Shown here in pieces: positions 1 to 9,100 of a DNA stretch of 29,848 nucleotides. Source of the stretch: a virus. The notes below the pieces were generated by a model, which saw nothing but the letters and a program-made list of their open reading frames with translations, searched no databases and had not been told where the DNA came from. The position numbers and the translations under genes are program-made. Every line of letters begins with the position of its first letter. The first letter of the stretch is position 1. The stretch lies in IMG/VR virus record IMGVR_UViG_3300034117_000038, positions 1 through 29,848 of that record; one strand, 5' to 3'.

Positions 1-224
1 TGTAAGTCAGGGTCTTTTACATCTGGCCCTAGACCATAAATCTTTGCCCAACGTGGGCGAATACCAGAACTCTTTTTATCATCGTCCATTAAGATAATAC
101 CACCTGCTGTAATACGTTGGTCAAACTTCATATCACTTACTATGATATGATCCTTGAAGAACGTTAACTTATCAACTTTTGTTGGGCTAAATGCCGGTTT
201 ACTGTATGCGCTTAAATCGCTCAT
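1..224 (-). CDS. GroES-like co-chaperonin (gp31-like), 3' part outside window
   Basis: The first 74 codons read from an ATG at 224, and the rest runs off the left edge. Residues about 22-45 (FFKDHIIVSDMKF followed by an ITAGGIIL stretch) resemble the GroES barrel with its mobile-loop region. A SSGIRPRWAKIYGLGPD stretch follows, as in small co-chaperonins of marine T4-like phages. In T4, gp31 replaces host GroES for folding the major capsid protein, and a similar role is inferred here. The start overlaps the stop of the upstream gene (ATGA), so translation is probably coupled. The Gly-rich mobile loop is short and the C-terminal half is not visible, so the call rests on the N-terminal half only. 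Confidence 0.6.
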   Translation of the reverse strand, partial: MSDLSAYSKPAFSPTKVDKLTFFKDHIIVSDMKFDQRITAGGIILMDDDKKSSGIRPRWAKIYGLGPDVKDPDL

Positions 225-574
225 TTCTTACCTTTAATTTCCTGTGCTTTAATCTTTTCAACTTCTAAATCATCTTCAAATGATTCTTCTATTTCACGTT
301 CAATTTCATTGAGTTCCGATAAATTAATATTTTTAGGTACTATTGGTGCTGCCTTTTGCTTATTTTTAACTGGTTGTGCTGAACGGTTACCCACTGTTTT
401 GCCATATGCGTCATTAACTTTGGCTGTAGCTGTTCTAATAACTTGTCCGTGTGCATCGATGGTGTCACCACGTGCATTAACTTTCATATTACCCACTGCT
501 CTAGTTTTTTCGTTTTTTGCAGTTAGTGTGGACATATCAACTACTTTACCCATTGCTGTTCTATATTTGCTCAT
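221..574 (-). CDS. Conserved small basic phage protein, function unknown
   Basis: A 117-residue protein with a Lys/Arg-rich first half (MSKYRTAMGKVVDMSTL...) and an acidic Glu-rich helix near the C terminus (about residues 84-112), ending in KGKK. No signal peptide or membrane segment is seen. The start at 574 is well supported by AAGGAG about 8 nt upstream. The gene overlaps the downstream GroES-like gene by ATGA, so the two are probably co-expressed. I recall similar proteins only as hypotheticals in marine T4-like phages. The bipolar charge pattern suggests binding to nucleic acid or protein, but no function can be assigned. Confidence 0.75.
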   Translation of the reverse strand: MSKYRTAMGKVVDMSTLTAKNEKTRAVGNMKVNARGDTIDAHGQVIRTATAKVNDAYGKTVGNRSAQPVKNKQKAAPIVPKNINLSELNEIEREIEESFEDDLEVEKIKAQEIKGKK

Positions 575-584
575 ACTTTTCTCC

Positions 585-1091
585 TTATTTTAAAAACTCA
601 TCGATAGATAAGTCATAGTACAAACTATTTATACGGTGTATGCCTATCAAAAACAATACAAAACTAGCAACACTACTACCACGCCCTACTCCCCAAACTA
701 TATTGTTTTTGCGCATTGTGTCTACTAGATACTTTAAGTATTGCAATAACACAAACATATTACGTTCTTGGAACTTTAATAATTCTTCCCCTGCACGTTG
801 TAGTTCTGCCTCACTTTTGCATTGATCTAATACAAATTTAGCAATATCTATTTCATGATATTCTTTGGGCATATGCCAAACTTTTTGATTTATTTGGTCA
901 AAGTCTTCAAGAGAGAGTTTCGGGTCTTGATATTGTTTTAAATTAGGAATGTTTTCTATTGAAAGAAAACCATTAAACTCAATGATAGTATCTACTAATG
1001 CATTGTTAACTGTACGTGTTGGATCTTGTAAAAACAACTCACACAAGTCATTTTGATTGTATATTAATTGACCATAAATATCCGTCTTCAT
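585..1091 (-). CDS. Stand-alone DNA polymerase III alpha palm-like fragment
   Basis: A 168-residue protein whose last 60 residues resemble the start of the catalytic palm of bacterial C-family polymerase (DnaE). It has RNMFVLLQYLKYLVDTMRKN, then VWGVGRGSS (residues 132-140), then a VASFVLFLIGIHRIN stretch and YYDLSIDEFLK. In DnaE the matching GRGS loop contacts the incoming nucleotide and is followed by FLNPER and the PDFDVDF aspartates. Here the protein stops right after EFLK, so the catalytic aspartates are absent and it cannot be a polymerase alone. N-terminal residues 1-80 match nothing I recognise. The start follows a sigma70-type promoter with almost no leader and no clear Shine-Dalgarno. 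It could be a decoy or regulator of the replisome, or a domain reused for nucleotide binding; both are speculation. Confidence 0.6.
   Translation of the reverse strand: MKTDIYGQLIYNQNDLCELFLQDPTRTVNNALVDTIIEFNGFLSIENIPNLKQYQDPKLSLEDFDQINQKVWHMPKEYHEIDIAKFVLDQCKSEAELQRAGEELLKFQERNMFVLLQYLKYLVDTMRKNNIVWGVGRGSSVASFVLFLIGIHRINSLYYDLSIDEFLK
626..633 (-). promoter_or_regulatory. Candidate late promoter TATAAATA inside upstream gene
   Basis: An exact T4 late-promoter octamer on the minus strand inside the 3' end of the Pol III-like gene, 52 nt upstream of the start at 574. Orientation and position fit, but it lies in coding sequence (around SLYYDL) and could be chance. Confidence 0.35.
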
Positions 1092-1126
1092 ACGTATATT
1101 ATAACATAGTATTGAGATTTACTCAA
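1092..1126 (-). promoter_or_regulatory. Sigma70-type early promoter for the Pol III-like gene
   Basis: On the minus strand TTGAGT (1121-1126) is followed after exactly 17 nt by TATAAT (1098-1103), with an extended -10 TG one base upstream. The -10 ends 6 nt before the ATG at 1091, so the predicted transcript would begin at or next to the start codon. Confidence 0.65.
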
Positions 1127-1139
1127 CTAGTTTGGTCAT

Positions 1140-1742
1140 TTATTTTTCTTGTTCGGTTGTAAAGACAATTTCACTTTTAGATTTGTGATTTTTTTCTTTC
1201 CAAATCAAATTAAACTCTGCCCAATCAGACGGTACAGTTTTGAATAATTTAACAATCTTATCTTTTTTGACTGAAGTTTTAATAGGGTCACAAATGATGG
1301 TACCTGTATCTGACCACCAACCAGGTTCTTCAAATGGTCCTCTATTACTTTCAATCCCATAACTAAACTTAACTTGATCGCTTATACGTGATCCTAATGT
1401 AATATCAGTGATTATTAATCTACCTTCAGTAATGCTATTCAGTTTAGTTAATAACATTATTGTAATTATTTGGTCATATGGTTCTTCTGGCAAAGTGCAT
1501 ATCTTAAAACCACAAGATGAATATTTCTCAATTGTTTTATGTTCAGTATTCTGAACAAAAATACTGTTTTCTAAACATTCATTTAGAAAGTATTTAATTC
1601 TTTCCATTGCTACATTTTGTTCTCTAATGGATTCAGTTTCTACTTCCATATATACTGATATAGTGTAGATGTTCATTAAAAATTCGTCTTTAAAATAAAC
1701 ACCTGCTTGAAATGAAAAATCTCGTTCTATGCGTGTAGTCAA
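1140..1742 (-). CDS. Conserved T4-like phage protein of unknown function
   Basis: A 200-residue soluble protein (begins TTRIERDFSFQAGVYFKDEF). It has a mixed alpha/beta pattern, a repeated 'VETESIREQN' type helix at about residues 33-42, and a WWSDTG motif at about 141-146. No catalytic signature is recognised. The codon giving the longest frame is TTG at 1742, 2 nt after the stop of the gene upstream and behind a weak purine run (AAAGAAAG). The next in-frame ATG (around 1676) lacks a Shine-Dalgarno and would cut into the conserved start, so TTG is preferred. I recall homologues as hypotheticals in marine myophages. Confidence 0.7.
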   Translation of the reverse strand: MTTRIERDFSFQAGVYFKDEFLMNIYTISVYMEVETESIREQNVAMERIKYFLNECLENSIFVQNTEHKTIEKYSSCGFKICTLPEEPYDQIITIMLLTKLNSITEGRLIITDITLGSRISDQVKFSYGIESNRGPFEEPGWWSDTGTIICDPIKTSVKKDKIVKLFKTVPSDWAEFNLIWKEKNHKSKSEIVFTTEQEK

Positions 1743-1744
1743 TT

Positions 1745-1978
1745 TTAGCTTTCTTTTTGAATGTTAATTTTGGTTTTATCACCTTGCTTTTTAAGCAACT
1801 CATCCATTTTGCGACCATATTCTGCTCGGTAACTTTCCATTACCATATTCAATTGATGGATCATTGCACTATTTTGCATACGATATGCAAAGTTAAGCTT
1901 TTTAGTTAAGTCCGATATGGAACCTTGCAATTCTTCTAGTGTTTTATCAGATAGTGATGAGATGAACGGGTGTTCCAT
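1745..1978 (-). CDS. Small helical conserved phage protein
   Basis: A 77-residue, almost entirely helical protein (MEHPFISSLSDKTLEELQ...). It has heptad-like Leu/Ile spacing through residues 10-65 and ends in a Lys-rich tail. It lies directly after the 341-residue fibre-like gene and is followed within 2 nt by the TTG-started unknown, so it is part of the same minus-strand run. Similar short proteins occur as hypotheticals in T4-like cyanophages. The sequence is compatible with a dimeric coiled coil; function is unknown. Confidence 0.7.
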   Translation of the reverse strand: MEHPFISSLSDKTLEELQGSISDLTKKLNFAYRMQNSAMIHQLNMVMESYRAEYGRKMDELLKKQGDKTKINIQKES

Positions 1979-1989
1979 TCAAATATTTA

Positions 1990-3015
1990 TTACCACGTTG
2001 TTAGTGCAATTCTTTTCCAGATATCAGTACCATTATATGTAACTGCACTGAACCCGTTTGCAGTTGTTGTTAATGTGACATTAGCTCCCGCAGTTCCTGA
2101 AGTTCTTGAATCACTTACAGAAATTGTTCCATTTGCACCTGCGGATGCAATAGCTTTAACATAATATATTGTGTTTGCAACTAAATTGGCTTGTGTTACA
2201 TTAGCACCTGTAAAAATGATAGGATCATTTAAGGTTAAGCTACCTGTATTAGAAACTGTTAGTAAATTACCAGTTGCAGTTGCATTTGCAATTGCAACTG
2301 TATTTGCCGTAGAGTTATACGATGCGGTACATACATAAACATATTCAGTATCTACAGCTATATCACCCAAAACATCACCCTGAAATCCTGTAGGGGAAGG
2401 AGTACGTTGTTGAACTTGTGATGCTATTCTATTATTATTATATGGTTCTACTGTAATAGTATTGCCGCAATCAACTGTACTGAAGTTATAATCTAGTTGT
2501 GTTACACCATATGGAATAGAAACAGTGGGAACATTAGCAACATTAGCATAGTTTTCTAGTGAAGTAACACCGTATGTAACTTCTGTAGGGAATGTGATAA
2601 CTGCTTGACTATTAGAGACAGCAAGTTGTAATTGTAGATTACTTTGTGTACCAGTAGGTGCCCATCCTGCAAATTGAATAGTAGTATTACCGGCAATAGT
2701 ACCATACTGTACATCACCCAATGATGCGTTAATTAATATAGTTCCACTTATTGCACCGCCTAGGTTATATGTACTGGCTCTAAAACTACGGGTTAGTGCA
2801 TTGCTAATAAGAGTATTAGCCATATCATTGTTCACTGTTGTATTAGCAAGTGCAGATTTAACTACAACTTTGTTTTGTAAATCTGTTATTTCTGTTCCAG
2901 CAGTGTTTAAATTAGTTCTGATGGCCGCAAAGTTATCTCTGAACCCTTGACTATTGTTATTCACCCCGGGTACAGGATAATTTACGTTAATACCGTTTGT
3001 GTTAATTGTGCTCAT
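1990..3015 (-). CDS. Fibre-like structural protein with N-terminal attachment helix
   Basis: A 341-residue Asn/Thr/Ala-rich protein. Residues about 18-50 (NNNSQGFRDNFAAIRTNL, then a short heptad helix) resemble the N-terminal virion-attachment segment of the 1155-residue fibre gene nearby. The middle is beta-rich (DVQYGTIAGNTTIQFAGWAPT). The C-terminal third has an NTIYYVKAI segment like the FCCH-type beta repeat seen in two other structural proteins of this window. It ends in DIWKRIALTTW, an aromatic tip typical of trimeric phage appendages. The start at 3015 is preceded by GGAACAAAAAG. Probably a fibre or baseplate appendage on the virion surface. Confidence 0.65.
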   Translation of the reverse strand: MSTINTNGINVNYPVPGVNNNSQGFRDNFAAIRTNLNTAGTEITDLQNKVVVKSALANTTVNNDMANTLISNALTRSFRASTYNLGGAISGTILINASLGDVQYGTIAGNTTIQFAGWAPTGTQSNLQLQLAVSNSQAVITFPTEVTYGVTSLENYANVANVPTVSIPYGVTQLDYNFSTVDCGNTITVEPYNNNRIASQVQQRTPSPTGFQGDVLGDIAVDTEYVYVCTASYNSTANTVAIANATATGNLLTVSNTGSLTLNDPIIFTGANVTQANLVANTIYYVKAIASAGANGTISVSDSRTSGTAGANVTLTTTANGFSAVTYNGTDIWKRIALTTW

Positions 3016-3038
3016 ATTCTTTTTGTTCCGTTATATAT

Positions 3039-5516
3039 TTAGTACTGTGTTTCGTCTGGCAAAATTGTTTGTCGAGGGAATAATACATAAAAATCCTTAC
3101 TATCAAGTGGATCAGGTACAGGAGTAGCACTCGGTAACCCAGTCCAAGCAGGTGGATTTAGTTTTTTATCATAATTGTATGTTTCACTCTTATCAACACT
3201 AAATCTATCAATTTTGAAATTGATTTGATTTAATGTATACTGCCAATTATTTTCTATATTAGTTTTTATTGTTTCTGCGAACCCGGGTTTAGTATAACAT
3301 ATTACCCAAGCTGGAGTATAACCTAATGTTCCGCCATTAGTCTGTTCACTGGTCATCCATAATGGAAGTAGCCTACTATCGTATTCTTGTCCTATAACCT
3401 GTGCAACCCTATTACGCATATTATATAAACTATTTGGATATAACGTTCTGGCATAACCCGGTGTTAAACTTGTATAGTATTCTTGACCTAATACAGTGGA
3501 ATAACTGGCATATATATCAGTAATACTTGTATACCATGGACCTAAACCCAAATCGATTGGTCTAGGCCAATATATACTACTACTTATACTTATACCTTGT
3601 TTATTAACTAAATTATCAATTACTTCACTATAAACAACTTCATAAATAATATCCCCTGCATTATTTTTTGCTATAGCAGTTTTTAATTCACCTAATGTGA
3701 TATTTCTCCAATAGTGATTTTGTGTTACTGCGGCTAAATATTCATCAATATCACTTGCATATATTCCATATGCGTGTTCATATATAACGCTAGTTGCCTT
3801 ACCAAAATATATGTCATTTGGTCTATATAACATTGATTCGGGAATTAATGTAGTGCTTTCTAATAATGAATTTATAATATTTCTATCATTGACACTAGGA
3901 GCAGCCTTAATATATAATGTATCAGTAGGTTGAGTGTATTCTTGTAGTACAGTTACATTAAATGTTTTTGTAGATTGAACAACTGCATATAATTTAGAAT
4001 ATGCTTGAATAGTAAATGTAAAAGATGTTTCTGCATTTTGGGTTAATAATTCAGTTGTTGGTTGATCTGCTACTCTACCTGTTATTTCACCATTATCTAA
4101 TATAATTAAATTAGGAGGCAATGATCCAGATACTATCCTATATGATAATTCAGTATCAGATATAGCATTAACACTTAATGTACTAACTGTTCCATTAAAT
4201 ATAGTTCCTAAATCACTAGGTGTAACCCAAACAATCTCACCATTAATCTGATTACTTACATTATAAGTAAAGTTAAAATTAGGTGTTCTAATACTAGGAT
4301 TGCCAGATTTATATGTGTTAACTGCAAAATTATATGTGCTTAACCCAGTTGAACTTAATATAGGTGTTCCGGTTATCCATCCTGTTACAGTATCCCCAGT
4401 TAAATCAGTGGGTAAATTAATATACTCATATTGTAGAGGATTACCATCAAAATCATTTCCGATAATTTTAAATGCAAAATATTCTCCACTAGTAAGAGTG
4501 CCAATAGATGCATTTACTGTAGTAGCAACCGGCGGTAATATATAATAGCCGTAATACGGATCAGTATCAGTTATATTATATGTTAATGGTCTTGTATTAA
4601 GTATAGTAGGTATACGTGAGTTTGGAGTGTACCCTGGTCCTCCTTGACTAATAGGAGTATTTTGATTCACCACAGTAATAGTATATGATGCGGTATCTCC
4701 ACCTAAATTACTTAATAATCTAAGAATAAACGAATATGTACGAATTGTAGGTTGACCCACTGATATTGCTGACAATGTAACATTCATAGACCCAGTACCG
4801 TCTGATAACGCAAATACAGGACCGTTCTGAGTTGCTGATATTGTAAATGTAGTAGCACTATTAACTGTTTTTATATAATAGGTAGTATCTTCAACTATGT
4901 CGCCAAACGCTGTATCTGTAAAAGTGACCGGTCTACCTATAATAAAATCATTAGTGCTAGTACAAGTGATTAAATTACTAGTAATAGCAGTAAGAGTTGC
5001 ATTGGTTTGAACTTCATTTAATGTAATATTAACCATAGGTGGATTAGCATAACCTCTAATTAATCCTGCGTCATTAATTTCTAATCCCGGTGGCAAAGAT
5101 CCTTCTTGTAATTCAACTATAACAGCATTAGTATTATCAGGGTTATTGTACCCAATAGGCAATTCAATCCAAACACTATCAAGTGTGTTAAGAATACTTC
5201 CTTCTGGTGTCGTAAATTCCGGGATAGCGACACCAGATATTTTTATTGAAAATGTTCTATCACGTATATTGGATAAATTATCAGTTGCCCTAATAGTAAA
5301 TATACTAGTAGTATCACTTGTTACTAATGTTGGTGTTCCACTGATCAACCCACTATTACTGATAGATATGCCAGGTGGCAATGATCCACTTAATAATATA
5401 TATGTTATTGAGGTTGCAGGTGCAACTGCTGATGCTGATAACTGAGTCAGCATTGCTATAGTAGCTGGAAATGTTCCTAATGAACCAGCAGTTGTATTCC
5501 AATTTGGTTGTGCCAT
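3039..5516 (-). CDS. Large structural protein with Ig-like (He_PIG type) repeats
   Basis: An 825-residue protein. Residues about 30-545 contain at least three, probably four, Ig-like units marked by GSLPPGISISNSGLISGTP, GSLPPGLEINDAGLIRG, VTGWITGTPILSSTG and GSLPPNLIILDNGEITG. Between them lies an FCCH-like segment (TTYYIKTVNSATTFTISAT). The last 280 residues form a different globular domain, with IYEVVYSEVIDNLVN, MRNRVAQVIGQE, LPLWMTSEQ and TPAWVICYTKPG, which I recall from structural proteins of T4-like marine phages. No signal peptide is present, which fits a virion component. Ig-like modules on phages usually bind cell-surface glycans. The start codon lies one base upstream of the lysozyme stop region, so the block reads as one unit. 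Confidence 0.75.
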   Translation of the reverse strand: MAQPNWNTTAGSLGTFPATIAMLTQLSASAVAPATSITYILLSGSLPPGISISNSGLISGTPTLVTSDTTSIFTIRATDNLSNIRDRTFSIKISGVAIPEFTTPEGSILNTLDSVWIELPIGYNNPDNTNAVIVELQEGSLPPGLEINDAGLIRGYANPPMVNITLNEVQTNATLTAITSNLITCTSTNDFIIGRPVTFTDTAFGDIVEDTTYYIKTVNSATTFTISATQNGPVFALSDGTGSMNVTLSAISVGQPTIRTYSFILRLLSNLGGDTASYTITVVNQNTPISQGGPGYTPNSRIPTILNTRPLTYNITDTDPYYGYYILPPVATTVNASIGTLTSGEYFAFKIIGNDFDGNPLQYEYINLPTDLTGDTVTGWITGTPILSSTGLSTYNFAVNTYKSGNPSIRTPNFNFTYNVSNQINGEIVWVTPSDLGTIFNGTVSTLSVNAISDTELSYRIVSGSLPPNLIILDNGEITGRVADQPTTELLTQNAETSFTFTIQAYSKLYAVVQSTKTFNVTVLQEYTQPTDTLYIKAAPSVNDRNIINSLLESTTLIPESMLYRPNDIYFGKATSVIYEHAYGIYASDIDEYLAAVTQNHYWRNITLGELKTAIAKNNAGDIIYEVVYSEVIDNLVNKQGISISSSIYWPRPIDLGLGPWYTSITDIYASYSTVLGQEYYTSLTPGYARTLYPNSLYNMRNRVAQVIGQEYDSRLLPLWMTSEQTNGGTLGYTPAWVICYTKPGFAETIKTNIENNWQYTLNQINFKIDRFSVDKSETYNYDKKLNPPAWTGLPSATPVPDPLDSKDFYVLFPRQTILPDETQY

Positions 5517-5517
5517 A

Positions 5518-6141
5518 TTAATGTGCGCCTAAGTGTTGTAGTGCTAAGTGATAGTGATGTTTTCTATCTTCTAAACCAATTGTTCCACCATTGATACGTT
5601 TTGTTAATGTAATGAAATCATCCTTATCACAGAATTGATTTAGTTTATTATTATCCCAAAACCAACCAGCACTAGCAACAGCACCATTTGGTGTTTCTAA
5701 ATATCTAACTGTATCTTCAATACTCATATCTAATGCTTCTGCAAAACGTGTGTAGTTATCACGACCGGTCAACTGAATCAATCCGCGACCTCTGAATCTA
5801 AATCCATCACCACTGTTCTCATCGCCATTCTTCATACGATTAGCATAAACACGATTAGCAATCATTTCTGGCTTGCGTTCATATTGCTTTGCTAGTTCTT
5901 CATTAGGGAAATACTTTTTAAAAGTACCCATCAAACCTTTAGCTGAGTAGTTTAAGTTTTCAACAACAGCGTTGAAACCACCACTTTCGTGTGCTATCTG
6001 TGCTAAGAATCCAGCACACCGTCTTGGGTTCTCAAACATCTCATAGTATTCTGCTACTGTGTTTAGTGGCTCAACAAAACCCTCTAATGTAGAGCGTTTT
6101 GTTTTAGGACACATAGCTGTTAATAATTCTATTGTTACCAT
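5518..6141 (-). CDS. GH19 chitinase-like lysozyme / endolysin
   Basis: A 207-residue glycoside hydrolase family 19 domain. The general acid is Glu52 in AQIAHESGGF. A second conserved Glu61 is in ENLNYSAKGL, followed by RYANRM-type helix residues (NRVYANRMKNGDE) and the substrate-groove motif GFRFRGRGLIQLTGRDNY (113-130). The length matches single-domain phage GH19 lysozymes. There is no signal peptide or transmembrane segment, so release would need a holin if it is the endolysin. Its position between two fibre-type structural genes would also suit a tail-associated peptidoglycan hydrolase used at entry. AAGGAA about 8 nt before the ATG supports the start. Confidence 0.9.
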   Translation of the reverse strand: MVTIELLTAMCPKTKRSTLEGFVEPLNTVAEYYEMFENPRRCAGFLAQIAHESGGFNAVVENLNYSAKGLMGTFKKYFPNEELAKQYERKPEMIANRVYANRMKNGDENSGDGFRFRGRGLIQLTGRDNYTRFAEALDMSIEDTVRYLETPNGAVASAGWFWDNNKLNQFCDKDDFITLTKRINGGTIGLEDRKHHYHLALQHLGAH

Positions 6142-6150
6142 TTAAATTCC

Positions 6151-9100
6151 TTATGCGTATGTTGCGCCTACACTATACCATTGAGTAGTTGTAGGTGCTA
6201 TAAATTGTAATGTTGCTTTAGATGCTTGGGTAATAGCAATATTGGCTGCTGATGCATTTATTGCAGTATTGGCAGCTGGATATACTAATAAGCTATTTGC
6301 ACTAGTATTTGTAATATAAATTGTCATACCTGCTACTGCAGTTGGCAATACTACTCCGGCGCCTGATGCTACAGTACTTACAACATTAATTTGTTTTGTT
6401 ATTGCCGTTGCATTACCTTGAACAGTTCCTGCAGCCGATATACCAGTACCTACTGATGATATAAAATAACCAGTATTTGCAATAAAATTTGGTGCAGTAA
6501 TGTTACCGGATGACCCCAAACTTGTTAGTGTTCCAACACTTGTAATATTAATTTGTGCGTTTGTTGTTACTGTTCCTGCTGTAGTCGCAGAACCGGCTGT
6601 AGTCGCAGAACCAGCAGACGTTGCCGCACCGCTTAAAGTACCTACAAAGGTTGTAGCAGTAATAGACCCGTTTGCTAAATTGGCGCTGAATGATGTATTA
6701 CTTGCTAATGCATAGTTGCCATTTGATGTACCTGATATGAATGCCGGGTAGTATGTACCTGTTGTCTGTACATTATTTAATACTGCTGCCGCATTTGTTG
6801 CACTTGTTGCACTTGTTGCCGCACCACTTAATGCACCAACGAATGTTGTAGCAGTTATAGACGCATTAGCTAAATTAGAACTAATAGAAGTATTAAATAC
6901 CGCTTGAGCATTTCCATTAGCACTTGAAGTAGTGAATGTTGGATAAACAGTAGTTGCACTTGATGTGTTCTGTAATAAAGCAGATGCATTTGTTGCACTT
7001 GTTGCACTTGTTGCCGCACCACTTAAAGCACCTACAAAGGTTGTAGCAGTAATAGCTCCATTTGCCAAGTTAGCAGAGAAGTTGGCATTAGATAAATGTG
7101 CATAATTGCCATTTGCAGTAGCACTTATGAAAGGAATATAAACTGTACCAGTTGTTGTTAGTGTTGTTAATAATGCTGCCGCATTTGTTGCTGATGTAGC
7201 AGTACCGGCACTAGTTGCATATGTTGCATTAGCTACAGTACCAGTTACGCTAGCACCAGTTAGACTTGTTAATCCAGAACCATTGCCGGTAAATACTCCA
7301 GCAGAAAGAGTCATATTTCCTGCATTAATATTACCAGTAACAATTAATGATGTTAATGTACCAGTACTGGTAATGTTAGGTTGTGCGTTTGTAGTTAGAG
7401 TACCACCTAGTAATGTTGCTGTCAATAAGCCAGTGTTTTTAGTGAAAGTAAGATTCGCACTAGCATTGGCAGCACCGGCATCGTTGAATAGAACTTGAGT
7501 AGTGCTTCCGGGTATAGGTGTTAGTAAAGCATCAGACCAAGTTAATACACCTGACCCATTTGTTCTTAGATAAAAATTACTACTACCGCCGGTAATTGTC
7601 ACATTACCAACAGCACCCAAATTACTTGTACCAGATACTGTTAATCCTGTTAATGTACCCAAACTTGTAATATTACCTTGAGCCGCAGTAGTTACGTTAC
7701 CGCTAAAGTTACCACTAAGATTTCCACTAATAGTACCAGTAGCATTTAAATTACCTGCTACGTTAATCCCAGTGCCGGTTATAACCAATGTAGTGTTACC
7801 ATCAACTACAGTATTTACATTACCATTAGCCGATGGTATACTTACGTTGCTAGTACCATTGACAATAGTACTTCCCGCAGTTACAGCAATATTAGTAATA
7901 TTACTACCATCTCCTTTTAAATATTGTGCTCCAAGTGTACCACTGTTTGCATATACATTTCCAGCAGTTACATTACCTGTTACCGCTAAACTTGTTAGTG
8001 TACCTACACTAGTAATATTTGGTTGAGCATTAGTTGTTACGGTACCTGCAGTTGTGGCAGATGTAGCAGTAGTTGCGCTTCCTGCACTAGTTGCATATGT
8101 CGCATTGGCTACAGTACCGGTTACATTGGCACCTGTTAGTTGTGATAAACCGGCACCGTTACCTGTAATAAGTCCAGAATTTAATACAATAGTGCCATTA
8201 CCAAATACAGCGTTAGCACTTGCATTACCGATTGTTAATCCAGTCAACGTGCCCAATGATGTTATATTAGGTTGTGCGGCTGTTGTTAGTGTTCCTGTTA
8301 ATAAGTTTGCACCAATTGTACCTGAGTTGGCATATACATTACCGGCAACTACATTACCGGTTACTGCCAAACTTGTTAATGTGCCAACACTTGTGATATT
8401 TGGTTGTGCATTTGTTGTTACTGTATCGGCTGTTGTAGCACTAGTCGCAGTACCAGAACTTACAGCATATGTTGCATTAGCTACTGTACCGGTTACGTTG
8501 GCACCTGTTAGTTGTGATAAACCAGAACCGTTACCTGTAAATACACCAGTGTTAGCAGTAAATGCAACTGCAGTTACTGTCCCGTTTACTCCTAAACCAG
8601 TTAATGTACCTACACTAGTGATATTAGGTTGGGCATTTGTTGTTACTGTACCTGCAGTACCAGAACTTACAGCATATGTTGCATTGGCTACAGTACCGGT
8701 TACATTGGCACCTGTAATTGCAGTTAAATTTGCACCGGATCCTATAAAATAGTTAGCAGTTACACTATTACCTAATGTAGCGTTAGCTCCTGTTATATTT
8801 CCACTAGCAGTTAAATAACCAGTAACATTAGCACCAGTAGAAGTAACAATTAATACATTTGCAGTACCACCTACTCCGGTGGTCACATTGCCGTTTATAC
8901 CTACTACAACATTACTGTTACCATTAATAATACTACTACCCGCACTAATAGTCAAGTTACTTAATAAGTATCCATCACCACTAAAGAAATTAGCAGTTGC
9001 AAGATTACCTAAATTACTATTACTTGTTACATCAAGATTACCAAGTGTACCTACACTAGTGATATTTGGTTGAGCATTAGTTGTTATTGTACCAGTAAGT

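Noticed and set aside
309-593. Plus-strand ORF with a lipoprotein-like start (LFLTGCAE)
   Set aside because: It lies entirely antisense to the well-supported 117-residue gene, has no ribosome site, and its hydrophobicity is the mirror of the Lys/Glu-rich codons opposite.
1984-1991. AATAAATA upstream of the 77-residue gene
   Set aside because: Only 5 nt from the ATG and made partly of the stop codon of the previous gene; first base differs from the G/T seen at the other sites.
8054-8752. Long plus-strand Val/Pro/Ala-rich ORF within the fibre gene
   Set aside because: Antisense shadow of the repeat-rich fibre. The repeated LVNVPTLVIFGCAFVV phrase is the reverse of the QPNITSVGTL coding repeat.
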